Positions 1 to 5,936 of a stretch of DNA of 13,102 nt are shown here, piece by piece. Made by a program: the position numbers and the translations under genes. The stretch comes from Clostridium sp. (lineage in GTDB: Bacteria; Bacillota; Clostridia; Lachnospirales; Lachnospiraceae). The stretch lies in the NCBI GenBank assembly GCA_018377235.1, contig JAGZZT010000028.1:1-13102 (forward strand), given 5' to 3'. Within the stretch, counting starts at the first letter, position 1. Each line of letters begins with the position of its first letter. The notes below the pieces were generated by a model, which saw only the letters and a program-made list of their open reading frames with translations, ran no database searches and was not told the DNA's origin.

Positions 1-2
1 AA

Positions 3-41
3 CTGGAGGATGATCTGTTGTCTGATATCATAGCCGGTTAA
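3..41 (+). CDS. Possible 3' end of an upstream gene
   Basis: One frame is open from the left edge of the window and ends at TAA 39-41, reading LEDDLLSDIIAG. The acidic, helical tail looks like a protein C-terminus, and a 7-bp hairpin spans its stop codon. Twelve codons are too few to assign a family. It could belong to the same transposase-like family as the next two pseudogenes or be unrelated, and it could also be chance. Confidence 0.3.
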   Translation: MEDDLLSDIIAG

Positions 42-51
42 CTGCCGGCTA
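31..51 (+). other. 7-bp perfect hairpin spanning the stop codon
   Basis: TAGCCGG (31-37) pairs perfectly with CCGGCTA (45-51) around the loop TTAACTG, which contains the stop codon of the partial frame. No T-run follows directly, so it is not a classical intrinsic terminator. It may mark the end of the upstream transcript. Confidence 0.35.
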
Positions 52-97
52 CCAAACGACTGAATTTGATTTTTGCGAAAAAATCTTGACACTATCG

Positions 98-555
98 AAG
101 GTACTGGTGTTAAATATCAATCAGGGGAAAAATAAAGAGTTGCTGGAACTGTGCCGGCACTTAAGGAATATATGATTTTTGTAGATCGGATCCGCCTTTA
201 TGCAAAAACTATGGAGTTAGACGCAGCGGCAGAGCGGGCGGTAGACGAATGTATTCATGAAGGAGTATTGTCGGACTTTCTTAGAAAAAACCGAGGGGAG
301 GCCATTGAGATGAGCATTTTTGAATATGATGAGGAGCGGGAACTGAAGCTGATCCGAAGGGCAGAGTATGAGGAGGGGCTGAAAGAAGGTCATGAGGCTG
401 GGCTAGAGCAGGGGCGAATAACAACTTTAAAAAAATTGATTAGCAAAAAGCTGTCAAAAGGTTGGTCAGCGGCACAGATAGCAGAGGATTTAGAGCTGGA
501 ATGTTCGGAAGTAGAGAAGCTGGTAAAGGAAATTACAGATAGCCAGAAGCAGTAA
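98..555 (+). pseudogene. Rpn/PDDEXK-family transposase remnant, copy A (C-terminal part, frameshifted)
   Basis: This is the C-terminal part of a recombination-promoting nuclease / putative transposase of the Rpn (PD-(D/E)XK) type. The frame starts at the AAG at 98 and reads KVLVLNINQGKNKELLELCR, a family-typical block. It then hits TGA at 173-175 because one base is missing, most simply a G of the GG at 165-166. One frame over, the protein continues as EYMIFVDRIRLYAKTMELD, then DECIHEGVLSDFLRKNRGEA, then MSIFEYDEERELK, and a charged, helical tail ending at TAA 553-555. Everything upstream of the NINQGKN block is missing, including the predicted nuclease core, so this copy should be inactive. 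The GTG at 151 gives a 134-aa open frame, but it lies inside conserved sequence and has no ribosome binding site. Copy B, about 500 bp downstream, is a close paralogue. Confidence 0.75.
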
Positions 556-619
556 AATTTGTTACGTTGAAGTTAAACAAAGATATGAGTTGAGAGGGAA
601 AGGTCTTATAGGTTTGAGG

Positions 620-644
620 GGAAGGCAATCCCACCTTGCCTTCC
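620..644 (+). terminator. Hairpin downstream of copy A
   Basis: GGAAGGCAA (620-628) pairs perfectly with TTGCCTTCC (636-644) over a 7-nt loop. The flanks (GAGG before, CCTC after) can extend the stem with a small bulge. There is no clean T-run after it, so termination is only a guess. The rest of 556-767 shows no gene I can support. Confidence 0.35.
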
Positions 645-767
645 TCCTCCCTCATGTTATACTTATCTTAAAGCATATATTTCTTATCACAGGCCGATTC
701 ATGGCCGTCTACGATTCTACTTATCATTTCAAAAAATCTATGCTTTTCCAAAAAATAATGAAAAAGA

Positions 768-800
768 AGGAGATTTTCGTTCTCCTGCGAAGGAGGACAA
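768..800 (+). promoter_or_regulatory. Leader of copy B with strong SD and two competing hairpins
   Basis: AGGAGG (791-796) sits 4 nt before the ATG at 801 and fixes the start of copy B. AGGAGA (768-773) pairs with TCTCCT (781-786). Alternatively TCCT (783-786) pairs with AGGA (790-793) across a GCGA tetraloop, which would hide the SD. The two hairpins exclude each other, so the layout could modulate translation. Both stems are short and may be coincidental. Confidence 0.35.
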
Positions 801-1523
801 ATGAATAAGGAAGAAAATGGAGCAGTAACTGTTTCTGCAGATGGCGTCACGCTGCCAGCCAGGCGACATTACAAGGACACGATTTTTTGCCGTTTGTTTC
901 AGGACAGGGAAAATTTGCTGAGTCTCTATGAACACCAGTCTACCTGGAATCTAACATGCCGCTTCGAGATTTATTTTACGTATCCAGAACGTATCAGGGT
1001 CTGGTGAAGGATGAAATCTTATGTTCTTCTAAGAGACTGAGACTTCCGGCTCCTCATTTTTTGGTATTTTACAATGGAACTGAAGGTACTGGTGCTAAAT
1101 ATTAACCAGGGGAAAAATAAGGAGCTGCTGGAAGTGTGCCGGATGCTTAGGGAATATATGATTTTTGTGGAGAGAATCCGCCTCTATACAAAGACCATGG
1201 AATTAGGTTCTGCAGTAGAGAGGGCGGTAGACGAATGTATCCATGAGGGAGTATTGTCAGACTTTCTTAGAAAAAAACGAGGGGAGGCCATCGAGATAAG
1301 TACTTTTGAGTACGACGAGGAACGGGAGCTGAAAGTGATTCGGAGGGCAGAGTATGAAGAGGGACGTGAAGACGGACTAAAGAGCCATCTGCATTCCCAG
1401 GTGATGAAAAAGCTGAAAAAGGGAAAGACAGCAGAGCAGATTGCAGAGGAGCTGGAAGAGGAAGTTTCTGTAATTGAGCAGATAATGGAAAATCTAGTTG
1501 ATAAAAAAGAAATTCAAAATTAG
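801..1523 (+). pseudogene. Rpn/PDDEXK-family transposase remnant, copy B (two internal deletions, frameshift)
   Basis: The start is good (SD 791-796) and the N-terminus KDTIFCRLFQDRENLLSLY is typical of Rpn-type putative transposases. It runs straight into YEHQSTWN, so the roughly 40 residues that normally lie between these blocks, part of the nuclease core, are missing. One base is then lost near 951-952 (expected WNPNMP). In the next frame the protein resumes as NMPLRDLFYVSRTYQGLVKD, then LPAPHFLVFYNGTE. At about 1076-1085 it jumps again, in another frame, to ELKVLVLNINQGKNKELLEV, dropping the usual linker after FYNGTE. It then continues through DECIHEGVLSDFLRKKRGEA and a charged C-terminus to TAG 1521-1523. 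Three separate lesions make a functional product very unlikely. The 149-aa frame from ATG 1074 is only the tail of this gene. Expected lengths come from memory of the family. Confidence 0.8.
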
Positions 1524-1584
1524 TAGTTATAATCGTGGAAAGCCCAACGGGTTATGAACGGAAATTAATTATTAAGTAACGAAA

Positions 1585-1616
1585 GAGGAGACGTGACATT
1601 TACGCTATGTCTCCTC
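1585..1616 (-). terminator. Intrinsic terminator of the WYL operon, overlapping the last codons
   Basis: On the minus strand GAGGAGAC (plus 1609-1616) pairs with GTCTCCTC (plus 1585-1592). The stem can grow to about 11 bp with wobbles and is followed by TTTCGTT. The upstream arm encodes the final residues of the 344-aa WYL protein, and its stop codon lies in the loop. The U-tract is imperfect, but position and orientation fit the end of the two-gene operon. Confidence 0.6.
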
Positions 1617-2634
1617 CTACCACCTCCCCAAACAGCCATTTGTGCTGTTTGATCACCCGCTCCTGGATCTGTCGCACCAGCCGCTCAGGTTCCAGGACGC
1701 GGATGACAGGGCCGAAGGACAGCAGATCGATGAGCAGCTCTGTTTCGTCCTGGATATCATAGTAAATAGAGCAGGTGTAAACGCCCCTTTCCTCATCATA
1801 AATGGTATGTTTTTCATAATCGGCAAATTTTAACATACACCGTTCCAGGGAATTTCTTCTGCCGTCGATTTCAATGACAGCCGGTTCAGCAGCCTTCTGC
1901 GAGAACAAAGCCAGAGAGGGCAGTTCGGGCATATTGCTGCTTTCCCCGGCCATGTTTGGAGTGCCGGCTAAATTGCAAGTCAGAATTTTTCCTACGTTCA
2001 GCGTGTACGGAAGGCCGTTCCGATCTCTCCTGAGTTTCACGCAGAGCAGACGAAATTTGTCGTCTTTAGAAGAATACTGAAGGCGGATGGGCAGGACTTT
2101 TAAATTTGTCAGCATCTGATTTTTTCCTTTGTAGGAGAGCTTTAGGAGCTGCCCTTCAGAAAGAGCCGTGAGAATGGTGCGAAAATGCTTCTGGTACATG
2201 GCGCTGGAATAGGGATCTCCGTTTTGAAACCTATCATAATAATAAAAGTCCTCTTCCTGGTACAGAGCAGGGGTATCTGCTTTTATAAAATCGCGTTCTT
2301 CTTCGGTGAAGAACAGAAGAAATCGGGGATCCTGGCAGATGGAGGAGATCCAGGCCTTCTGGAGGCGGGAGAGAGGCGCCTTCAGGGTTTTATCGTCCAG
2401 CGCGGAGGAAAAAAGGCTGTCTGCTGTTTTGTGCAGCAGGCAGCTCCAGGAACCGTCTCTGTCCGTCAGCTGAGGAAGAATGGACAGGGCGCTTTCCCGG
2501 AAAGCGGCTGCTTCGCAGATTTCTGCCATCCTCTTTTTATTGATAGGAGAGCAGGCTGCCTCCTCTAATATTTGTCTGACTGCCTGATAGTAGCAGCAGT
2601 ATAATTTATCAAACAGTGTCAATTCCTGTCCCAT
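1600..2634 (-). CDS. WYL-domain protein, second gene of the pair (344 aa)
   Basis: This is a putative transcriptional co-regulator. Residues 1-130 are helical, with no winged helix I can recognise with confidence. Residues 150-220 form a WYL-type module (LLKLSYKG, LPIRLQYSSKDDKFRLLCVK), in which the W-Y-L signature itself is degenerate to FRLLCV. Residues 250-330 match the WCX C-terminal extension (IEIDGRRNSLERCMLKFADY, then YYDIQDETELLIDLLSFGPV and IRVLEP). WYL domains are known as ligand- or nucleic-acid-sensing modules in bacterial regulators such as PafBC, BrxR and CapW. The gene starts 26 nt after the 466-aa WYL gene with AAAGGAAAA before the ATG, so the two are clearly co-transcribed and may form a heteromer. 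A terminator overlaps its 3' end. The ligand is unknown. Confidence 0.8.
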   Translation of the reverse strand: MGQELTLFDKLYCCYYQAVRQILEEAACSPINKKRMAEICEAAAFRESALSILPQLTDRDGSWSCLLHKTADSLFSSALDDKTLKAPLSRLQKAWISSICQDPRFLLFFTEEERDFIKADTPALYQEEDFYYYDRFQNGDPYSSAMYQKHFRTILTALSEGQLLKLSYKGKNQMLTNLKVLPIRLQYSSKDDKFRLLCVKLRRDRNGLPYTLNVGKILTCNLAGTPNMAGESSNMPELPSLALFSQKAAEPAVIEIDGRRNSLERCMLKFADYEKHTIYDEERGVYTCSIYYDIQDETELLIDLLSFGPVIRVLEPERLVRQIQERVIKQHKWLFGEVVGGDIA

Positions 2635-2660
2635 AGTGATTTTCCTTTCTGAGTGTCTAT

Positions 2661-4061
2661 TTAGACGCTGGTATCCGCAGGCCGGTCGGCCCCGCCTTCT
2701 GTGTGTTTCATTTCTGTTTTGCTTCGTTCGCCGTTTTCGGCCTCATCTTCGTTCGCTCTATACATCCGATACATGCTTTTCCAGTCGGAAACTACTTTCA
2801 GAACAGAGCTTTCGCTGGAGGACTGAATATCCATAATGCGTCCGGTGAAAGATTTCACCCAGGACAGCATTTCGTTGACATCAAAGAAAACGCTGCTGTA
2901 GAGATATTCGTTTTTTCGGATACGCAGTATTTCGCCGCCTTTTCCTTCCCGATAAAGCCGTTCTAAAATGTGTTCCTCCTGCTCCTCATCTACAAAGAGC
3001 TTGATACATATTTCTTCTGTCCGCACAGTTTTATGGCCAAAAGATACGCCGAAGCAGAGTGCGCGGTTTTTATCCAGAAGAGACCGGAAGAAGGCAGCTT
3101 CGTCCAGGTCTTCTCTCAGCTTTCTTACACTGGCAATGCAGTCCAGCCTCAAATTGAGAAAACGCCGTTCCTTTACTGCATAGATGCAGGCGTACCGCCG
3201 CCCTGTTTTGGTACTGGCGAAAATCTGCAGCGGGAAGCCTTGGATAAAGGTAATCTTTCCGCTTCTCTGGCTGTGATTTTCAAATTCCAGACAGCCGCCC
3301 TGGCGAATGGCCTGGAGAATCGGGTATAAAACGCCGTCCTCCAGGGTGTGGACCATGAAATAATGTTTAAAACAGAAGCAGGAGCTGTGCCTGTACTCTC
3401 GTTCCAGGATGGTGTTTCCGATAAACCCGAAGGGAGCTGTCTCTGAGAAGAAGGAAACCGCCATAAGCAGTCTCTCATAAAGCGCTTTAAATTCCGGCTT
3501 TTCAAAGGGAGCAGGCTGGCTTAACTGGTAATAGACAGATTTTTGATATTTTTCAGAGGACAGAATCCCCAGGTTTTCATATTCCTTCAGCTTCAGACGG
3601 ACAGTCTGTCCGTCAAAGGAACAGCCGAAGTCTGCTGAAATCCGATCTGCCAGCTCTCCAGCGGTCATTCCAGAGCGTGAGACAGAGGCGGAAACGCCAT
3701 GTTCTGTCAGGATGAGTTCAGGTTCTTTTTCAGTGACTCTGTTCTGCGCCAGATAGTGCAGAATAAAAAAATGCAGCAGCAGATCCTTGTCCGTAAAGCT
3801 TTTTGACTTCCAGGCATTGTAAAGAGGGTTGGAGGAGATAGAGCGGCTGTCAGCGCTGACGGATATCTGCTTCCCCTTTGAGGTGTAGTCGGAGGAAATA
3901 TAATCAGCCAGCCAGCTTTCAATCCTTCGCCGTTCATTATCATAGGTTCTGGCGCTTTTTTTCGTGAAATCCCCCCGCACCTTAAAGCCATAAACATAAA
4001 ATTGCCGCATATAGTCGCGGATTCGGTCGAAATTTTTAATCAATTCCTGAAATTGTGCCAT
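2661..4061 (-). CDS. WYL-domain transcriptional regulator, first gene of the pair (466 aa)
   Basis: This is probably the DNA-binding member of the WYL pair. The N-terminus (about 20-60: GFKVRGDFTKKSARTYDNER, then RRIESWL) and a segment near 130-185 (MTAGELADRISADFGCSFDG, then TVRLKLKEYENLGIL) look like helix-turn-helix or winged-helix units. Residues 240-320 are WYL-like (LYPILQAIRQGGCLEF, GFPLQIFASTKTGRRYACIY) with a degenerate signature. Residues 335-420 resemble the WCX extension, and the last 30 or so residues are a polar tail. AAAGGAG lies 8 nt before the ATG. The gene diverges from rtcB, and its promoter region carries one copy of a motif also found at rtcB and hsdM. I infer autoregulation and control of rtcB. 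WYL proteins can activate or repress, so the sign is unknown. Confidence 0.82.
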   Translation of the reverse strand: MAQFQELIKNFDRIRDYMRQFYVYGFKVRGDFTKKSARTYDNERRRIESWLADYISSDYTSKGKQISVSADSRSISSNPLYNAWKSKSFTDKDLLLHFFILHYLAQNRVTEKEPELILTEHGVSASVSRSGMTAGELADRISADFGCSFDGQTVRLKLKEYENLGILSSEKYQKSVYYQLSQPAPFEKPEFKALYERLLMAVSFFSETAPFGFIGNTILEREYRHSSCFCFKHYFMVHTLEDGVLYPILQAIRQGGCLEFENHSQRSGKITFIQGFPLQIFASTKTGRRYACIYAVKERRFLNLRLDCIASVRKLREDLDEAAFFRSLLDKNRALCFGVSFGHKTVRTEEICIKLFVDEEQEEHILERLYREGKGGEILRIRKNEYLYSSVFFDVNEMLSWVKSFTGRIMDIQSSSESSVLKVVSDWKSMYRMYRANEDEAENGERSKTEMKHTEGGADRPADTSV

Positions 4062-4073
4062 AGCATTTTCTCC

Positions 4074-4101
4074 TTTACCCCTTGTACACTGACGCTATAG
4101 T
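4074..4101 (+). promoter_or_regulatory. Candidate distal promoter of rtcB
   Basis: TTTACC (4074-4079), a 16-nt spacer and TATAGT (4096-4101) match the sigma-A consensus at 9 of 12 positions. Motif copy 1 lies in the spacer. A second -10-like TATTAT lies at 4181-4186, without a clear -35, just before motif copy 2. I cannot say from sequence which is used. Confidence 0.4.
4078..4095 (-). promoter_or_regulatory. Candidate operator, copy 1 (WYL operon leader)
   Basis: The minus strand reads GCGTCAGTGTACAAGGGG, beginning 9 nt after the WYL -10 box, so it covers the start of the transcript. The core TGTACA is palindromic. Close matches lie downstream of -10-like boxes at rtcB (4192-4212) and hsdM (11330-11347). 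It also overlaps the spacer of a candidate rightward promoter for rtcB, so one bound protein could affect both directions. Binding by the WYL proteins is inference. Confidence 0.5.
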
Positions 4102-4104
4102 TAA

Positions 4105-4133
4105 ATTATAGCAAGGCCGCAACTTTTTTTAAA
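4105..4133 (-). promoter_or_regulatory. Promoter of the WYL operon
   Basis: The minus strand has TTTAAA (plus 4128-4133, 4 of 6 to the -35 consensus), a 17-nt spacer and a perfect TATAAT (plus 4105-4110). Transcription would start about 40 nt before the ATG of the 466-aa gene, within or next to the shared motif. Confidence 0.6.
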
Positions 4134-4191
4134 TGATCAATCAGGAAAAATTTACTAGAATGGGCATTGTAACAAACAGATATTATGAAGC

Positions 4192-4212
4192 GCGTCACTG
4201 TACAGAGGACGC
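4192..4212 (+). promoter_or_regulatory. Candidate operator, copy 2 (upstream of rtcB)
   Basis: GCGTCACTGTACAGAGG (4192-4208) resembles GCGTCAGTGTACAAGG of the WYL leader and lies 5 nt after the -10-like TATTAT. The site is also an inverted repeat: GCGTC (4192-4196) and GACGC (4208-4212) flank a perfect CTGTACAG. It falls before the preferred rtcB start at 4235, so it would be untranslated there. Confidence 0.45.
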
Positions 4213-4234
4213 TGAGAAAGGAAGTGGAACAGAT

Positions 4235-5467
4235 ATGTTTGTTGTATCAGATAAGGCATGGGAAAAGCCTATAAAAATCTGGCTGGAAAAGAGAGAGGAA
4301 CTGGAGGAAAGCTGCTTTGAACAGGCCTGTCATCTGGCAGGACTTCCCTTCCTTCACAAATGGGTGTGTCTGATGCCGGATACCCATGCTGGAAAGGGAA
4401 TGCCCATCGGAGGCGTCATTGCGGCGAAACAGGTTTTGATTCCAAACGCGGTGGGAGTAGACATTGGCTGCGGCATGGCCTGGGTTGGGACGAATGTAAA
4501 AATAGAAGAGATTCGTGGCATTATCACTGGAAACGGCAGTCTGATTCAGGGAATGGTAGGAGATATTTTAAGAAATGTGCCGGTGGGCTTTGCCCATCAC
4601 AAGACAGCCATGCCCTGTTATACCCTGGACAGAGCGTTTGAGGAACTTGACAAGTATGAGAAAGACGGAGAACTGATGGGGCAGCTGGACGCCGGCTATT
4701 TTCAGGTGGGAACTCTGGGAGGAGGAAATCATTTCATTGAGCTTCAGGAGGATGAGGAAGGATATTTAAGTGTGATGATTCACTCTGGCAGCCGCCATAT
4801 GGGAAAGGCAGTCTGCGATTATTTCCATCAAAAAGCCAGAGAACTGAACAGCAGGTGGTACAGCCAGGTTCCTGACGAGTATCGGCTGGCATTCCTTCCT
4901 ATCGACACAGAAGAAGGAAAGCAGTATTTAAACTGGATGCAGCTTTCTATGGATTTCGCCATGGAAAACAGGGCGAAAATGATGCTGGCTGTGAAGGCTG
5001 TTCTGGAAAAATGGATTGGAAAATATACGGAGCTGAATTTGAGATACACGGAGGAGATCAACTGCCATCACAATTATGCGGCGCTTGAAAACCACTATGG
5101 GGAGAATGTGTGGGTTCACCGGAAAGGCGCTGTCAGAGCAAGGGAAGGGGAGCTGGCGGTGATTCCGGGAGCTATGGGTTCCTACAGCTATGTAGTGAGA
5201 GGAAAGGGAAATGAGGAGTCGTTTTGTTCCTCCTCCCACGGTGCTGGGCGCAGATATTCCAGAAAAGGCGCTATGAATGCTTTTACCTGCGAGGAGGTAA
5301 TCAATGATCTGAAGGAAAAGCAGGTTGTTCTGGGAAAGAAAAACAAGTCTGACGTGGCGGAAGAGAGCCGTTTTGCCTATAAGGATATTGACGAGGTTAT
5401 GAAAAATCAGTCTGATTTAGTAGAACCGGTGAAAAAACTTCATACCATCGGTGTAGTAAAAGGATAA
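4235..5467 (+). CDS. rtcB: RtcB RNA ligase (3'-phosphate RNA splicing/repair ligase)
   Basis: RtcB joins 2',3'-cyclic phosphate or 3'-phosphate RNA ends to 5'-OH ends, using GTP and Mn2+, and reseals broken tRNA and other RNA. Starting at 4235 the protein has 410 aa, close to the 408 of E. coli RtcB. The active-site residues fall at near-identical numbers: D76 and C79 (GVDIGCGM), H166 (GGGNH), H183 (IHSGSRH), H278/H279 (NCHHNYA), and the guanylylated histidine H335 (SSSHGAGR). MPDTHAGKG is also present. All catalytic residues are intact. The frame is open back to ATG 4133, which would give 444 aa, but that ATG has no SD and the extra 34 residues match nothing I know. AGGAAG lies 10 nt before 4235. 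The gene diverges from the WYL operon and is followed by a tRNA-like RNA and a slipin gene. Confidence 0.92.
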   Translation: MFVVSDKAWEKPIKIWLEKREELEESCFEQACHLAGLPFLHKWVCLMPDTHAGKGMPIGGVIAAKQVLIPNAVGVDIGCGMAWVGTNVKIEEIRGIITGNGSLIQGMVGDILRNVPVGFAHHKTAMPCYTLDRAFEELDKYEKDGELMGQLDAGYFQVGTLGGGNHFIELQEDEEGYLSVMIHSGSRHMGKAVCDYFHQKARELNSRWYSQVPDEYRLAFLPIDTEEGKQYLNWMQLSMDFAMENRAKMMLAVKAVLEKWIGKYTELNLRYTEEINCHHNYAALENHYGENVWVHRKGAVRAREGELAVIPGAMGSYSYVVRGKGNEESFCSSSHGAGRRYSRKGAMNAFTCEEVINDLKEKQVVLGKKNKSDVAEESRFAYKDIDEVMKNQSDLVEPVKKLHTIGVVKG

Positions 5468-5504
5468 TTTGTATCAGCCAATTCCCCGAAAACCGAAAGA
5501 TTTT

Positions 5505-5533
5505 CTGACAGGAGCAGGTTTGGAGTCTATAGA
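5505..5533 (+). promoter_or_regulatory. Candidate promoter for the tRNA-like RNA
   Basis: CTGACA (5505-5510, 5 of 6), a 17-nt spacer and TATAGA (5528-5533, 4 of 6) would start transcription near 5540, about 45 nt before the structured RNA core. Read-through from rtcB is the alternative, since I see no convincing terminator right after the rtcB stop. Confidence 0.4.
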
Positions 5534-5584
5534 ACGGATTCTGCCTGCCGGGTACAGGAACCAAGAGTTTCTGTGTTCCAGGGG

Positions 5585-5743
5585 ACAGAGAGCTGTTTTT
5601 ATATTTTGACGATTCGCAGGTTCAAATCCTGCCAGATTCTTAGAATCTGTAGCTAAGCTGGTATAGCAGTCACCATGAGGGCGTTTAATAAGCGCAGATT
5701 TTCAGGATGAGAAGGCTGTCAGAGGGCCTTCTTGCCACTTTTT
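5585..5743 (+). ncRNA. Bacterial Y RNA (YrlA-like), circularly permuted tRNA mimic
   Basis: The elements of a class I tRNA occur in permuted order. An anticodon-stem strand TGAC (5607-5610) and a 5-nt variable loop GATTC lead into the T-arm: GCAGG, loop TTCAAAT, CCTGC (5616-5632). Acceptor strand CAGATTC (5633-5639), loop TTA, and acceptor strand GAATCTG (5643-5649) follow. Then come T8 A9, the D-arm GCTA, loop AGCTGGTA, TAGC (5652-5667), A26, and GTCA (5669-5672), which pairs with TGAC. All stems are perfect. Bases for the usual tertiary contacts are present: T8-A14, G15-C48, G18-T55, G19-C56. Outside this, 5593-5602 pairs with 5688-5697 with one mismatch, a long terminal stem as in Y RNAs. 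Bacterial Y RNAs are known tRNA mimics that bind Ro60/Rsr and occur near rtcB. No Ro60 gene lies in this window. Ends are approximate. Confidence 0.75.
5705..5743 (+). terminator. Probable terminator of the Y-like RNA
   Basis: GAAGGC (5711-5716) pairs with GCCTTC (5726-5731). The stem extends by A-T and wobble pairs toward GG/CC (5705-5706 with 5735-5736), and TTTTT (5739-5743) follows. The spacing between stem and T-run is slightly long, so efficiency is uncertain. Confidence 0.5.
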
Positions 5744-5783
5744 GCAGCTGTGCCTTTCAGGATACCGAAGCAGGCGAAAGCAG

Positions 5784-5811
5784 GGAACAAAGCCGCAGGG
5801 CGGCAGGTTCT
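5784..5811 (+). other. Hairpin in the slipin leader
   Basis: GGAAC (5784-5788) pairs with GTTCT (5807-5811, one wobble), and inside it GCCG (5792-5795) pairs with CGGC (5801-5804), with an AAA/AG internal loop. It belongs to the 193-nt gap between the Y-like RNA and slipin. I recognise no riboswitch class. The rest of 5744-5920 shows only a weak GCCC/GGGC hairpin near 5838-5852. Confidence 0.35.
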
Positions 5812-5936
5812 TATCTTTACAGTTTCTCAATGAAAGGCCCCTGCTAAAGGGCGGTTGTAACAGGATGACAAGGTCAGAGCTTATGAAAAAGAAATTTTAG
5901 AAAGAAAAGAATAAGCCACAGAGGAGGCGTTTACAT

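Noticed and set aside
86..116. Promoter from TTGACA at 86-91
   Set aside because: The only -10-like words downstream are TAAATA at 19-nt spacing or GTTAAA at 17. Both are poor, and they lie within the decayed coding sequence.
151..555. Intact 134-aa gene from GTG 151
   Set aside because: Conserved family sequence continues upstream in another frame, so this is the tail of a frameshifted gene.
590..808. 72-aa open frame
   Set aside because: No SD, low-complexity translation, and it covers a hairpin and the leader of copy B.
1874..3505. Several open frames of 60-127 aa opposite or across the WYL genes
   Set aside because: They are shadows of two long coding sequences with clear domains and have no ribosome binding sites of their own.
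5616..5672. A decayed ordinary tRNA gene
   Set aside because: A T-arm precedes the acceptor and D-arm, with no D-arm upstream and no T-arm downstream. Every stem is perfect and tertiary bases are kept, which decay would not produce. A permuted tRNA mimic explains all of it.
5607..5672. A permuted gene for a functional aminoacylated tRNA
   Set aside because: The joint between acceptor strands is only TTA, with no CCA or discriminator region, and no anticodon loop can be formed. The ends instead extend into a long stem typical of Y RNAs.
5744..5936. Cobalamin or other known riboswitch before slipin
   Set aside because: GC-rich hairpins are present, but no conserved box of a riboswitch class could be found.
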